64,000 nt of DNA. Source: an uncultured Eubacterium sp. GTDB lineage: Bacteria; Bacillota; Clostridia; Lachnospirales; Lachnospiraceae. Numbering within the stretch: the first letter of the stretch is position 1; each line of letters begins with the position of its first letter. The notes beneath the pieces are model-generated. The model saw nothing but the letters and a program-made list of their open reading frames with translations, was not told the DNA's origin and did not search any database. The translations under genes and the position numbers were made by a program. The stretch lies in the NCBI GenBank assembly GCA_934320655.1, contig CAKRFN010000002.1, forward strand, positions 124,001-188,000, in the 5' to 3' direction. Of this stretch, positions 26,637 through 36,777 are shown one piece after another.

Positions 26637-29600
26637 ATGAGTACAAATCTTTACAAGCTGGGGATCGACATCGGTTCCACAACCGTAAAAGTCGCACTAT
26701 TAAACGAAAAGGATGAATTACTTTTTGCAGATTACAAGCGTCATTTTGCAAATATCCGGGAGACATTGACCGATCTTCTGACCGATGCGCGCACCGCGCA
26801 GGGCGATGTTACAGTCGCACCGATGATCACCGGTTCCGGCGGTCTGACGCTCGCAAAGCATCTGGACATTCCGTTTGTGCAGGAGGTTATCAGTGTGTCT
26901 ACCGCACTGACCCACTACGCACCGCAGACCGATGTGGCGATTGAGCTGGGCGGTGAGGATGCGAAGATCATTTATTTCGAGGGCGGCAACGTCGAGCAGC
27001 GCATGAACGGTATCTGTGCCGGTGGAACCGGATCTTTCATCGACCAGATGGCGTCGCTGATCCAGACCGATGCGTCCGGACTCAATGAATATGCGAAAAA
27101 CTACAAGGCAATCTACCCGATCGCCGCGCGCTGCGGTGTCTTTGCCAAGACAGACATCCAGCCTCTCATCAACGAGGGCGCGACAAAGGAGGATCTGTCT
27201 GCCTCCATCTTTCAGGCGGTCGTCAACCAGACGATCAGCGGTCTCGCCTGCGGTAAGCCGATCCGCGGCCATGTCGCATTTTTAGGCGGCCCGCTGCACT
27301 TTTTATCAGAGTTAAAAGAGGCATTTATCCGCACGTTAAAGCTGGATGGGGAACATGCGATCACCCCGGAGAACTCTCATCTGTTCGCCGCGATCGGCTC
27401 TGCACTCAACTGCCAGCCTGAGAAAACAACGACATTAGATGCGCTGTTAGAGCGCCTGACATCCGAGATCCACATGGAGTTCGAGGTCGCACGTATGGAG
27501 CCGCTGTTCGCGTCACAGGCAGACTATGATGCCTTTATGGAGCGCCACAGCAAGCATCACGTACAGACGGCTGATCTGGCTTCTTATCACGGCAACTGCT
27601 ATCTCGGTATCGATGCCGGCAGTACGACGACCAAAGTCGCGCTCGTCGGTGAGGACGGTTCCCTGCTCTATTCCTTCTACAGCAACAACAACGGCAGCCC
27701 GTTAGCTACCGCGATCCGCTCGATCAAGGAGATCTATGAGCAGTTACCGAAGGACGCACATATTGTCTACTCGTGCTCAACCGGATACGGCGAGGCGCTG
27801 ATCAAAGCAGCGCTGCAGTTGGACGAGGGTGAGGTGGAAACTGTCTCACACTACTATGCCGCCGCGTTTTTCAACCCGAAGGTGGACTGCATCTTAGACA
27901 TCGGCGGACAGGACATGAAATGCATTAAGATCAAGGATCACACCGTAGACAGCGTACAGCTCAACGAGGCATGCTCCTCCGGCTGCGGTTCCTTCATCGA
28001 GACCTTTGCAAAGTCACTCAATTACAGTGTCGAGGACTTCGCATCCGAGGCATTGTTTGCGGAGCATCCGATCGATCTGGGTACGCGCTGTACCGTTTTC
28101 ATGAATTCTAAGGTCAAGCAGGCGCAGAAGGAAGGCGCTTCCGTCGCAGACATCTCTGCCGGACTTGCCTACTCCGTCATCAAAAATGCTCTGTTTAAGG
28201 TTATCAAGCTCTCCGACCCTTCACAGCTCGGCAAACATGTGGTCGTACAGGGCGGTACATTTTACAATAACGCCGTACTGCGCAGCTTTGAGCGCATCTC
28301 CGGCGTAGAGGTCGTGCGCCCCGATATCGCAGGTATCATGGGTGCGTTCGGCGCGGCACTCATCGCACGCGAGCGTTTCCACGCAAACGGCGATCAGGCA
28401 TCAGGCATGCTGCCGATCGAAGCGATTCTGAGCATGAAATACGACACAAAGCTCACGCGCTGTCAGGGCTGTACGAACCACTGTCTGCTCACGATCAACC
28501 GTTTTGACGGCGACAGACGCTACATCACCGGAAACCGCTGTGAGCGCGGTCTCGGCAAAGAGAAAAACAAGGACAATATCCCGAACCTGTTTGAGTATAA
28601 AAACAAGCTCCTGTTCAACTATGAGCCGCTCTCCGAAACAGAGATGACACGCGGCACGGTCGGTATCCCCCGCGTGCTCAATTTCTACGAAAATTATCCG
28701 TTCTGGGCGACATTCTTCAAATCACTCGGTTTCCGCGTGATCTTAAGCCCGCAGTCAACGAGAGATATTTATGAGATGGGTATTGAATCCATCCCCAGCG
28801 AGTCCGAGTGCTATCCCGCCAAGCTCGCACACGGTCATATCACATGGCTGATCCGCCAGAATGTAGACTGGATCTTTTACCCGTGCATCCCGTATGAGCG
28901 CAACGAGTTCCCGGATGCCAACAACCACTACAACTGCCCGATCGTGACCTCATATGCCGAAAATATTAAAAACAACGTGGACGAGATCACTTCCGGTGAA
29001 GTCCGCTTCCTCAATCCGTTTTTGACGTTTGCCAGCAAAAAAGCGCTGACCGAAAAGCTGTGCGAGGTATTTGACGCAGAGTTTTCGATTCCGGCAGAGG
29101 AAATCCACGCGGCGACAGACGCTGCATGGAAAGAGCTGGCACATGCGCGCAATCTGATGCGCAAAAAAGGTGAGCAGACGCTCCGCTATCTGGAAAAAAC
29201 AGGAAAGCACGGCATTGTTCTCGCAGGCCGTCCGTACCATGTCGATCCGGAGATCAACCACGGTATTCCGGAGCTGATCAATTCGTACGGCATCGCGGTG
29301 CTGACCGAGGATTCGATCTCCCATCTCGGAAATGTCGAGCGCCCGCTGATCGTCATGGATCAGTGGATGTACCATTCGAGACTGTACGCTGCCGCAAACT
29401 ATGTAAAGAAAACCGAAAATCTGGATCTGATCCAGCTCAATTCGTTCGGCTGTGGACTCGATGCGGTTACAACCGACTGCGTGAGCGATATTCTGACGAA
29501 ATCAGGCAAGATCTACACCTGTCTGAAGATCGACGAGGTAAACAACCTCGGTGCCGCGCGTATCCGCGTGCGCTCACTGCTCGCTGCGATCCGTGTGCGA

Positions 29601-30884
29601 AAGACGAACCCGAAAAAACGCACAATCGTTCCCGCCAACCACAACCGTGTCATTTTCACGGAGGAAATGCGGGACAATTACACAATTCTGTGTCCGCAGA
29701 TGTCACCGGTTCACTTCGAGCTGCTGCTGCCGGCATTCCGCTCCGCAGGCTACAATCTCGTCATCCCCGACGTATCGAGTCAGGAGGCGATCAATTCCGG
29801 TCTGCGCTACGTCAACAACGATGCCTGCTACCCGTCGCTGATCGTCGTCGGACAGCTCATGCACGCAATCGAGAGCGGCAATTATGACATGAATAAAACC
29901 GCGGTACTGATCTCCCAGACCGGAGGCGGCTGCCGCGCCAGCAACTATATCGGTTTTTACCGGCGCGCACTCGAAAAAGCGGGTTATCCGCAGGTGCCCG
30001 TGATCTCAATCAACATGGTAGGGCTTGAGAAAAACCCCGGCTTTACGTTCACTCCCAAGCTGCTCCAGCGCGGTCTGTACGCGGCTGTATTTGGCGATAT
30101 TTTCATGCGCTGTGTCTATGCGACGCGCCCGTATGAGAAGGTGCCCGGCTCGACAGACAAGCTGCACCGCAAGTGGAAAAAGCGTGTCTGCCAGTTCGTA
30201 TCCGAGGATCACATGCTCTCGCACCGCAAGTTTAACTGGATGTGCCGCCAGATCATCAAAGAATTCGATGAACTGCCCCGCCGGAACGTGAAAAAGCCGC
30301 GCGTCGGCATCGTCGGAGAGATCCTCGTCAAGTTCCACCCCGAGGCGAACAACCACCTCGCGGAGCTGCTCGAAGCCGAGGGCGCAGAGCCGGTCGTACC
30401 GGATCTTCTCGACTTCCTGCTCTACTGCCTGTACAACAACAAGTTCAAGGCAGACGAGCTTGGCATGAGCAAAAAGTCCGCGCGCAATTCGCTGCTCGGC
30501 ATCAAGGCGCTCGAATGGCTGCGCTCCGCCGCACGCTCCGCGTTTGAAAAGAGCAAGCATTTTGATCCGCCGGCACACATTGAGGAGCTGGCAAAATACG
30601 CCGAGCCGATCGTATCGATCGGAAACCAGACCGGTGAGGGATGGTTTTTGACCGGCGAAATGATGGAGCTGATCCACTGTGGTGCGAAAAACATCGTATG
30701 TACCCAGCCGTTTGCCTGCCTGCCGAACCATATCGTAGGCAAAGGTGTCATCAAAAAGATCCGCCATGAGCATCCGGAGGCAAATATCGTCGCGATCGAC
30801 TATGATCCCGGTGCCAGCGAGGTCAACCAGCTCAACCGTATCAAGCTGATGCTGTCTACGGCACAGAAGAACCTGAATAAATAA
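26637..30884 (+). CDS. Giant 2-hydroxyacyl-CoA dehydratase activase-like protein
   Basis: A 1415-residue fusion. Two BcrA/BadF-type ATPase domains are seen, the first from [13 protein letters not shown] (about 9) and the second from [13 protein letters not shown] (about 324). Each has the paired cysteines that hold the shared iron-sulfur cluster in HgdC-type activators (about C127/C166 and C446/C485). Next comes a DUF2229-like part starting with RCQGCTNHC, and a C-terminal half resembling dehydratase subunits ([27 protein letters not shown]). The family uses ATP to inject an electron into a partner. The partner of these large fusions is not established. ATG at 26637 after AGAGG; monocistronic. 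Confidence 0.87.
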   Translation: MSTNLYKLGIDIGSTTVKVALLNEKDELLFADYKRHFANIRETLTDLLTDARTAQGDVTVAPMITGSGGLTLAKHLDIPFVQEVISVSTALTHYAPQTDVAIELGGEDAKIIYFEGGNVEQRMNGICAGGTGSFIDQMASLIQTDASGLNEYAKNYKAIYPIAARCGVFAKTDIQPLINEGATKEDLSASIFQAVVNQTISGLACGKPIRGHVAFLGGPLHFLSELKEAFIRTLKLDGEHAITPENSHLFAAIGSALNCQPEKTTTLDALLERLTSEIHMEFEVARMEPLFASQADYDAFMERHSKHHVQTADLASYHGNCYLGIDAGSTTTKVALVGEDGSLLYSFYSNNNGSPLATAIRSIKEIYEQLPKDAHIVYSCSTGYGEALIKAALQLDEGEVETVSHYYAAAFFNPKVDCILDIGGQDMKCIKIKDHTVDSVQLNEACSSGCGSFIETFAKSLNYSVEDFASEALFAEHPIDLGTRCTVFMNSKVKQAQKEGASVADISAGLAYSVIKNALFKVIKLSDPSQLGKHVVVQGGTFYNNAVLRSFERISGVEVVRPDIAGIMGAFGAALIARERFHANGDQASGMLPIEAILSMKYDTKLTRCQGCTNHCLLTINRFDGDRRYITGNRCERGLGKEKNKDNIPNLFEYKNKLLFNYEPLSETEMTRGTVGIPRVLNFYENYPFWATFFKSLGFRVILSPQSTRDIYEMGIESIPSESECYPAKLAHGHITWLIRQNVDWIFYPCIPYERNEFPDANNHYNCPIVTSYAENIKNNVDEITSGEVRFLNPFLTFASKKALTEKLCEVFDAEFSIPAEEIHAATDAAWKELAHARNLMRKKGEQTLRYLEKTGKHGIVLAGRPYHVDPEINHGIPELINSYGIAVLTEDSISHLGNVERPLIVMDQWMYHSRLYAAANYVKKTENLDLIQLNSFGCGLDAVTTDCVSDILTKSGKIYTCLKIDEVNNLGAARIRVRSLLAAIRVRKTNPKKRTIVPANHNRVIFTEEMRDNYTILCPQMSPVHFELLLPAFRSAGYNLVIPDVSSQEAINSGLRYVNNDACYPSLIVVGQLMHAIESGNYDMNKTAVLISQTGGGCRASNYIGFYRRALEKAGYPQVPVISINMVGLEKNPGFTFTPKLLQRGLYAAVFGDIFMRCVYATRPYEKVPGSTDKLHRKWKKRVCQFVSEDHMLSHRKFNWMCRQIIKEFDELPRRNVKKPRVGIVGEILVKFHPEANNHLAELLEAEGAEPVVPDLLDFLLYCLYNNKFKADELGMSKKSARNSLLGIKALEWLRSAARSAFEKSKHFDPPAHIEELAKYAEPIVSIGNQTGEGWFLTGEMMELIHCGAKNIVCTQPFACLPNHIVGKGVIKKIRHEHPEANIVAIDYDPGASEVNQLNRIKLMLSTAQKNLNK

Positions 30885-30885
30885 T

Positions 30886-30915
30886 AAAAAAAGTTGCCGA
30901 TTGGCAACTTTTTTT
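30886..30915. terminator. Bidirectional terminator between the activase gene and nrdD
   Basis: A perfect 13-bp stem AAAAAAAGTTGCC/GGCAACTTTTTTT with a GATT loop serves both convergent genes. Confidence 0.95.
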
Positions 30916-30933
30916 ATTATCTTAATATTTTCC

Positions 30934-33138
30934 CTACAGATGCAGCACGCGCTCCTTAATCTCCTGCGTTCTGCCCTGGTTCCAGAACTGTGTACCGATA
31001 TAACCACAGGTACGACGTGCGACATTCATCTTGCTCTGGTCGCGGTTACCGCAGTTCGGGCACTCCCACACCAGCTTGCCGTGTTCATCGTTCACGACGC
31101 GGATCTCTCCGCCAAAGCCGCAGACCTGACAATAATCGCTCTTTGTATTCAGCTCTGCATACATGATGTTATCGTAAATATACTTCATCACAGTAAGCAC
31201 CGCCTCGATATTGTTTTTCATATCAGGTACTTCCACATAACTGATCGCACCACCCGGCGACAGTTCCTGAAACTGTGCTTCAAATTTGAGCTTGGTAAAC
31301 GCATCGATCTGCTCGGTCACATGTACGTGATAGCTGTTCGTGATATAGCTCTTGTCCGTGACACCCGGAATCATGCCAAAGCGCTTCTGCAGGCATCTGG
31401 CAAACTTATACGTCGTAGACTCTAACGGTGTGCCGTACACACTGAAATCAATGTTTGTGTCCTGTTTCCAGCGCGCACACGCATCATTCAGATACTGCAT
31501 CACCTTTAACGCAAACGGTGTCGCTTCCGCGTCCGTATGCGACTTTCCGGTCATATACCGCGTACATTCACACAGACCCGCATAGCCGAGCGAAATCGTG
31601 GAATAACCGTTGTATAACAGCTTGTCGATCTTCTCTCCCGGTGCCAGCCGCGCCAGCGCGCCATGCTGCCACAGAATCGGTGCAACGTCTGAAGGAGTCC
31701 CCTTCAAACGCTCATGGCGGCACATCAGTGCACGGTAACACAGATCCAGACGCTCGTCAAAGATTTTCCAGAACTGATCCATATCACCGCCGGAAGAACA
31801 TGCGATGTCTACGAGATTGAGCGTCACAACGCCCTGATTGAATCTGCCGTAATATTTATGCTTTCCCTCTTTATAATTGCCCGCGTTGGCGATATTGCCG
31901 ACTCCCACATCCGTAAAACGGTCGGGTGTGAGGAAACTGCGGCATCCCATACACGTATATACATCACCTTTTTTCAACTGACGCATGATCTTCTCGGAAA
32001 TGTAGTCCGGCACCATACGCTTTGCCGTACACTCCGCCGCGATCTTGGTCAGATAGAAATATTTGCTGTCCTCGTGGATATTGTCCTCCTCGAGCGTATA
32101 GATCAGCTTCGGGAACGCGGGTGTGATATAGACACCACGCTCGTTTTTCACGCCACGGATGCGCTGATACAGCATCTCCTCGATGATCATAGCCAGATCA
32201 TCCCTGCTGCGTCCCTCAGGCACCTCATCCAGATACATGAACACGGTCACAAACGGAGCCTGTCCATTCGTCGTCATTAAAGAGATCACCTGATACTGGA
32301 TCATCTGTACACCCTGCTTGATCTCCTCGCGCACACGCATCTCCGCGATGTCATTGATCTGCGCCTCGTCGAGCTGCAAGCCCTCTGCCTCAAACTCCTC
32401 ACGCACCTTTGCGCGGTACTTCTCACGGCTGACCTGTACAAACGGTGCCAGATGCGCCAGAGAGATGCTCTGACCGCCATACTGCGCACTCGCGATCTGT
32501 GCGATACTCTGTGTCGCGATATTACATGCGGTCGCAAAGCTCTTGGGACGATCGATCATCGTCTCGCTGATGACCGTGCCGTTTTGCAGCATATCCTCTA
32601 AATTGACCAGACAGCAGTTGTGCATATGCTGTGCGAAATAGTCTGCATCATGGAAATGGATAATGCCTTTCTCATGCGCCTCAATGATCTCGTGCGGCAG
32701 CAGAAAACGTCTCGTGATGTCCTTGCTGACCTCGCCTGCCATATAATCACGCTGCACACTGTTGACCGTCGGGTTTTTATTTGAATTTTCCTGTTTTACT
32801 TCTTCATTGTTACACTCAATCAGACTTAAAATCTGCTCGTCCGTAGAGTTGGATTTACGCACAAGCGCTCTCCGGTAACGGTATGTGATGTAGTTTCTGG
32901 CAACACCGAATGCGCGCAGATCCATAATCTGATTCTCCACCAGATCCTGAATCTCCTCCACGTTCAGCGCGCGGTTCATCTCCTCACACGCATTGCGCAC
33001 ATTACCTGCAATCTTAAGAATCTGCTCCTGTGTCATGCGCTCCGCTGCGGGCACACTCTCATTTGCCTTCTGGACTGCCGCAATAATTTTGGTGATATCG
33101 TAATCGACCTCTGCCCCACTTCTTTTTATAATCTTCAT
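30934..33138 (-). CDS. nrdD: Anaerobic (class III) ribonucleoside-triphosphate reductase
   Basis: A 734-residue glycyl-radical enzyme that makes deoxyribonucleotides without oxygen. It begins with an ATP-cone (MKIIKRSGAEVDYDITKI, about 1-90). The C-terminus has a four-cysteine zinc site (CQVCG and CPNCG) and the radical glycine G712 in RRTCGYIG. It normally needs the NrdG activase, which is not next to it here. Its promoter carries two NrdR-type boxes. ATG after AAGGAGTATACGGT. Confidence 0.96.
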   Translation of the reverse strand: MKIIKRSGAEVDYDITKIIAAVQKANESVPAAERMTQEQILKIAGNVRNACEEMNRALNVEEIQDLVENQIMDLRAFGVARNYITYRYRRALVRKSNSTDEQILSLIECNNEEVKQENSNKNPTVNSVQRDYMAGEVSKDITRRFLLPHEIIEAHEKGIIHFHDADYFAQHMHNCCLVNLEDMLQNGTVISETMIDRPKSFATACNIATQSIAQIASAQYGGQSISLAHLAPFVQVSREKYRAKVREEFEAEGLQLDEAQINDIAEMRVREEIKQGVQMIQYQVISLMTTNGQAPFVTVFMYLDEVPEGRSRDDLAMIIEEMLYQRIRGVKNERGVYITPAFPKLIYTLEEDNIHEDSKYFYLTKIAAECTAKRMVPDYISEKIMRQLKKGDVYTCMGCRSFLTPDRFTDVGVGNIANAGNYKEGKHKYYGRFNQGVVTLNLVDIACSSGGDMDQFWKIFDERLDLCYRALMCRHERLKGTPSDVAPILWQHGALARLAPGEKIDKLLYNGYSTISLGYAGLCECTRYMTGKSHTDAEATPFALKVMQYLNDACARWKQDTNIDFSVYGTPLESTTYKFARCLQKRFGMIPGVTDKSYITNSYHVHVTEQIDAFTKLKFEAQFQELSPGGAISYVEVPDMKNNIEAVLTVMKYIYDNIMYAELNTKSDYCQVCGFGGEIRVVNDEHGKLVWECPNCGNRDQSKMNVARRTCGYIGTQFWNQGRTQEIKERVLHL

Positions 33139-33222
33139 ACCGTATACTCCTTCAGCTTGTGTCTTACTGGCTCCAGAACCGCGGGATTGCTGATTCTCGC
33201 GCTAAAAACGTCGCTAACATGT

Positions 33223-33251
33223 ATTGTACTAGATGTTGTGTTGAGTGTCAA
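33223..33251 (-). promoter_or_regulatory. Promoter of nrdD
   Basis: TTGACA (minus strand, 33246-33251) and TACAAT (33223-33228), spacing 17. Confidence 0.82.
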
Positions 33252-33270
33252 CCGAGATACTAGATATTTC
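33227..33270. promoter_or_regulatory. Pair of NrdR-type boxes in the nrdD promoter
   Basis: TACTAGATGTTGTG at 33227-33240 and TACTAGATATTTC at 33258-33270 start 31 bases apart, three helical turns. One overlaps the -10 and the other lies upstream of the -35. Tandem boxes of this type and spacing are the known binding pattern of the NrdR repressor. Confidence 0.72.
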
Positions 33271-33297
33271 TTTTTTTAGTGATTTTTAACAAAATTT

Positions 33298-33329
33298 AAG
33301 AGGCGGATTGCACATGCATTCCACCTCTT
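33298..33329 (-). terminator. Hairpin terminator after hisB
   Basis: AAGAGGCGGA pairs with TCCACCTCTT with one mismatch, with A/T-rich flanks, about 30 bases past the hisB stop. Confidence 0.55.
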
Positions 33330-33359
33330 TTTCTCTCGTTCCATCCGGATATGGAAATC

Positions 33360-33947
33360 CTATAAAGCGCCTTTTGTCGATAAGACATCCGTGATGCGCG
33401 GATCGAACCGCGTCGCCGCGTCGAGCGCTTTCGCAAATGCCTTGAACAGCGCCTCCATCATATGATGGTCATTCTCCCCGTAGAGCACCTTCAGATGCAG
33501 GTTCATACCGGCAGAATAGCTGACCGCATAGAAAAACTCATGCGCCATCTGCGTGTCCATCCCGCCGACCATCTGACCGCGGAACGGTGCATCAAACACC
33601 AGATACGGCCGTCCGGACAGGTCAATCGCACACATCGCCAGCGTCTCATCCATCGGCAGCATGCAGCTCCCGTAACGGACGATACCCTTTTTATCTCCCA
33701 ATGCCTCGCGGATCGCAGTGCCGAGCACAATACCCATATCCTCGATCGTGTGATGGCTGTCAACATGTATATCGCCCTGACAGGCTGCCGTCAGATCAAA
33801 CAATCCATGTCTCGTAAAACCATCCAGCATATGGTCAAAAAATCCGATGCCTGTATCAATCCGGCTCGCTCCACTTCCGTCAAGCTCCAGCTCTACCTTG
33901 ATCTTTGTCTCCTTTGTGCTTCGCTCAATCACTGCTGTTCGACTCAT
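33360..33947 (-). CDS. hisB: Imidazoleglycerol-phosphate dehydratase
   Basis: A 195-residue histidine-biosynthesis enzyme. The two metal-binding histidine motifs DSHHTIEDMGIVLG and GENDHHMMEALFKA are intact, and the substrate segment GIGFFDHMLDGFTRHG is normal. No other his gene is near. Its ATG lies three bases after the stop of the glycyl-radical enzyme gene, with the ribosome-binding sequence inside that gene's last codons, so translation is coupled to an unrelated enzyme. Confidence 0.95.
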   Translation of the reverse strand: MSRTAVIERSTKETKIKVELELDGSGASRIDTGIGFFDHMLDGFTRHGLFDLTAACQGDIHVDSHHTIEDMGIVLGTAIREALGDKKGIVRYGSCMLPMDETLAMCAIDLSGRPYLVFDAPFRGQMVGGMDTQMAHEFFYAVSYSAGMNLHLKVLYGENDHHMMEALFKAFAKALDAATRFDPRITDVLSTKGAL

Positions 33948-33950
33948 TTA

Positions 33951-36482
33951 TTAAAACCCACCTTGCTCTGTTCTCTTGATAATATCATCCTGCAGCGACT
34001 TGGACAATGTCGTAAACAATGCGCTGTAGCCTGCCACACGGACAACGAGTGTCTTATAATTTTCCGGATGTTTCTGTGCATCCAGCAAAGTCTCCCGATT
34101 TACAACGTTAAACTGCATATGCATACCCTTCTCATCGAAGAAGGTACGGATGTAGGATGCAAATTTGCGCAGTCCGTCCTCGCCTGCCAGTGCAGACGGA
34201 TGGAACTTCTGGTTAAACAGCGTACCGTTCGATGCAATGCCGTGATCCAGCTTTGCGACAGAGTTTGCGGTCGCTGTCGGTCCCTTGATATCGCGTCCCT
34301 GCATCGGTCCGACACCGTCTGCCACCGGCGTATTCGCCAGTCTGCCGTCCGGAGTCGCTCCGGTCTGTCTGCCGAGCGGCACATTCGCAGATACCGGATA
34401 CAGCCCCGCCTGATACATACCACCTCTGGGGTTTCTGTACTGCTGCAATGGCTTGGTATAGGCATATGCCACACGGCGTGCCATCGCATCCGCGTCATCG
34501 TCGTCATTTCCATATTTGGGCGCCTGCCCAATCAGGTTCAGGATCTCATCATAGCGCTTCTGGGTCGCCTCATCCGGCTTCACATTGGCGAGTGTCTCTG
34601 CAATGACAGCGACCTCCCTCTCGCCGACCTTCTGACCCTTTGCGAGCATATCTGCGATAATCTGTGAGGACAGCTCCTGCATACGCATCGTGCTCAGTCC
34701 CCTGCCAAAATTATTCTCTAACGCATCCTTTAACTCCGCCATCGTGACAGTCTTTTTGTCATAGACAAGCTCACGCACCGCGAGCATGGAATCTGCCACA
34801 TTGGCGATACCAAATCCCTGCGGACCGGTAAAGTTGTAGACCGCGCCGCCCTCCTGCAAGGACTTTCCGCGTCCGATACAGTCATCAATCATGCTGGACT
34901 GGAACGGCAGCGGCATACGTGTCGCATGTGCATTGTCGATACAGTTAAGTGCATTGACCATCACTGCAATAAAATAATTCATCTGCTTCTCATACGCATG
35001 ATAGAATTCCTCGAATGTCTCCATCTTCGTGACATCGCCGGTCTGAGGTCCGACCTTTTCACCGTTCTCATAGCCGTTGGAGAATACCATCTCTAACGGA
35101 CGGCACATATTGAAGAATGCAGCGTCATGCCAGCCGTCTGTCTTGCCTGCCTTCTGCGGCTCCACACAGCCGATAATGTTATATGTACGCGCATCCGCTA
35201 AAGATACACCCCTGCTCATCAGAGACGGAATGATCACTTCATCATTGTAAAATGCCGGTAAGCCGACACCGGTACGTGCCAGACGCGCCGCCTTGATGAT
35301 AAATGCATCTGGCGTCTTGTTCCAGATACGCACAGACAGCGACGGCTGCGGCAGCATGACATGCATACTCGCCTCCAGACACATAAACGACAGGTCATTC
35401 GTCACATCCAGACCTTCCTCGTCCTGTCCGCCGGCGATCAGATTCTGGAACAGGCTGTAGCCTGCGAATCCATCCGCACTGCCCTCATCACGGCACTTGT
35501 TCAGATCATTCAGCTTGATCCAGATACAGTCTAACAGCTCCTGTGCCGCCTCGCGGGTGATACGTCCCTCGTCAAGATCCTTCTTATAATAAGGATACAT
35601 ATACTGGTCAAAACGTCCGGGCGAGATCGAATGTCCGCTGGACTCGGTCTGCAACAGCTCCTGTACAAACCAGAATGACTGGCATGCCTCATAGAACGTC
35701 TCCGCAGGCTTTGCGGGTACTTTCTCACAGTTTGCAGCAATCACACGCAGTTCTTCTTTTCTGACCGGATCAGTCTCTTTTTCGGCTTCCTCCGCAGCGA
35801 GCGCCGCATAGCGCTTTGCATAGGTGATCGCTGCCTGACAGCTCATTTTTGCTGCCGCAAGAAATGCGTGATGTTTCGCATAGTCCGGCGCACACAAAGT
35901 AAGCTTGTCCAGCTCTTTATCTATCTTTTCAATAATGCCCTCAAAGCCGATAGCAAGCACTTCCTCGTATTTTACCGTAAAATGACCGATACCGTTATAG
36001 TAATAGTTACCGGGGGTAAAAATATTGTGCTTCATCGCCATGAGCGATTCGTCTGCCATCGTAGCAGTCGCCAGCTCGCTGGTCGTCTTGCCCTTCCAAT
36101 ACTTATACGCCTCATGCAGACGCTTTTTTGTATCATCGGCAATATAGAACGGATCTGCCTCACGGGTCGCTACCGTATCATATTCCTGCTCCATCCACTC
36201 AAACGAATACTCGGGGAACATCTGGCATCCGCGCGGTGCGATCGAATTACTTCCCACGATCAGCTCTAACGGACGGATCACGATCGGCAGCTTTTCGCAG
36301 ATCGCCTGAAATGCCTTTGCACGGCGCGTAATGATCGGATCATTCTCGGTCGCGCGGTAGCTCTCTGTCACGATCTCCGCACGGTCTGCCTCTATGACCG
36401 GCATCTCGGCAAACAGATACTCTATCAATTTGGGTATACGGGGAGATTTTTCAATCTCTCCATCATAATACTGTTTCGGCAT
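33951..36482 (-). CDS. Glycyl-radical diol dehydratase-type enzyme (B12-independent)
   Basis: An 843-residue glycyl-radical enzyme. Residues equivalent to those of Clostridium butyricum glycerol dehydratase are all present: thiyl Cys C439 and base E441 in GCVEP, D453 in GWHDAAFF, H167 in GIGHFTVKY, H284 in SGHSIS, and radical glycine G818 in RVAGYSALF. Members dehydrate glycerol or 1,2-propanediol; propanediol would fit rhamnose breakdown. Choline lyase or hydroxyproline dehydratase are less likely but not excluded. No radical-SAM activase or aldehyde dehydrogenase is adjacent. The ATG at 36482 follows GGAGGAACTAAGT; an upstream ATG lacks a site. Confidence 0.88.
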   Translation of the reverse strand: MPKQYYDGEIEKSPRIPKLIEYLFAEMPVIEADRAEIVTESYRATENDPIITRRAKAFQAICEKLPIVIRPLELIVGSNSIAPRGCQMFPEYSFEWMEQEYDTVATREADPFYIADDTKKRLHEAYKYWKGKTTSELATATMADESLMAMKHNIFTPGNYYYNGIGHFTVKYEEVLAIGFEGIIEKIDKELDKLTLCAPDYAKHHAFLAAAKMSCQAAITYAKRYAALAAEEAEKETDPVRKEELRVIAANCEKVPAKPAETFYEACQSFWFVQELLQTESSGHSISPGRFDQYMYPYYKKDLDEGRITREAAQELLDCIWIKLNDLNKCRDEGSADGFAGYSLFQNLIAGGQDEEGLDVTNDLSFMCLEASMHVMLPQPSLSVRIWNKTPDAFIIKAARLARTGVGLPAFYNDEVIIPSLMSRGVSLADARTYNIIGCVEPQKAGKTDGWHDAAFFNMCRPLEMVFSNGYENGEKVGPQTGDVTKMETFEEFYHAYEKQMNYFIAVMVNALNCIDNAHATRMPLPFQSSMIDDCIGRGKSLQEGGAVYNFTGPQGFGIANVADSMLAVRELVYDKKTVTMAELKDALENNFGRGLSTMRMQELSSQIIADMLAKGQKVGEREVAVIAETLANVKPDEATQKRYDEILNLIGQAPKYGNDDDDADAMARRVAYAYTKPLQQYRNPRGGMYQAGLYPVSANVPLGRQTGATPDGRLANTPVADGVGPMQGRDIKGPTATANSVAKLDHGIASNGTLFNQKFHPSALAGEDGLRKFASYIRTFFDEKGMHMQFNVVNRETLLDAQKHPENYKTLVVRVAGYSALFTTLSKSLQDDIIKRTEQGGF

Positions 36483-36548
36483 ACTTAGTTCCTCCAAACA
36501 ATTATCTTTGTTCATTTTGGTTTCTGCCTAAAAGTATAACATAATAGA

Positions 36549-36594
36549 ACAGAAAAAACCACATATTTTTCTGCTTTTTTGTGGTTTTTTCTGT
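36549..36594 (-). terminator. 15-bp inverted repeat terminator upstream of the glycyl-radical enzyme gene
   Basis: ACAGAAAAAACCACA pairs perfectly with TGTGGTTTTTTCTGT, ending in Ts. It closes the small-gene/response-regulator unit and precedes the glycyl-radical gene. Confidence 0.75.
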
Positions 36595-36615
36595 TTTGCT
36601 GTTGTTTTTAGCTAT

Positions 36616-36756
36616 TTATTTACTTTTATTGTGTTCTCTGTCATATTTAGAGATCAGCATCGTGCGCACCCACTGCGGATCGTTGCGGTAATGGTGCTGC
36701 ACATAGCTCGCATACTCGGTTCTTGTCATGTCTTTAATTTTCTTCGGTTCACTCAC
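36616..36756 (-). CDS. Small basic protein of 46 residues, unknown function
   Basis: A GTG start with GAGGAA 8-9 bases before it opens a 46-codon frame ending in TAA just before the terminator. The product begins MSEPKKIKDMTRTEYASYV and ends YDREHNKSK. It is soluble, charged and helix-prone, with aromatic residues (HHYRNDPQWV). It follows the response regulator gene by 21 bases, so it is probably the third gene of that two-component unit. I do not recognise a family. Confidence 0.6.
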   Translation of the reverse strand: MSEPKKIKDMTRTEYASYVQHHYRNDPQWVRTMLISKYDREHNKSK

Positions 36757-36777
36757 TGTAACATTTCCTCTTTTCAC

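Noticed and set aside
33462..34667. 401-codon plus-strand frame opposite hisB and the glycyl-radical gene
   Set aside because: It spans two well-supported genes on the other strand and shows no recognisable domain.
33951..36482. Pyruvate formate-lyase assignment
   Set aside because: The active site has GCVEP with Glu after Cys, the dehydratase pattern, not the adjacent cysteine pair of pyruvate formate-lyase.
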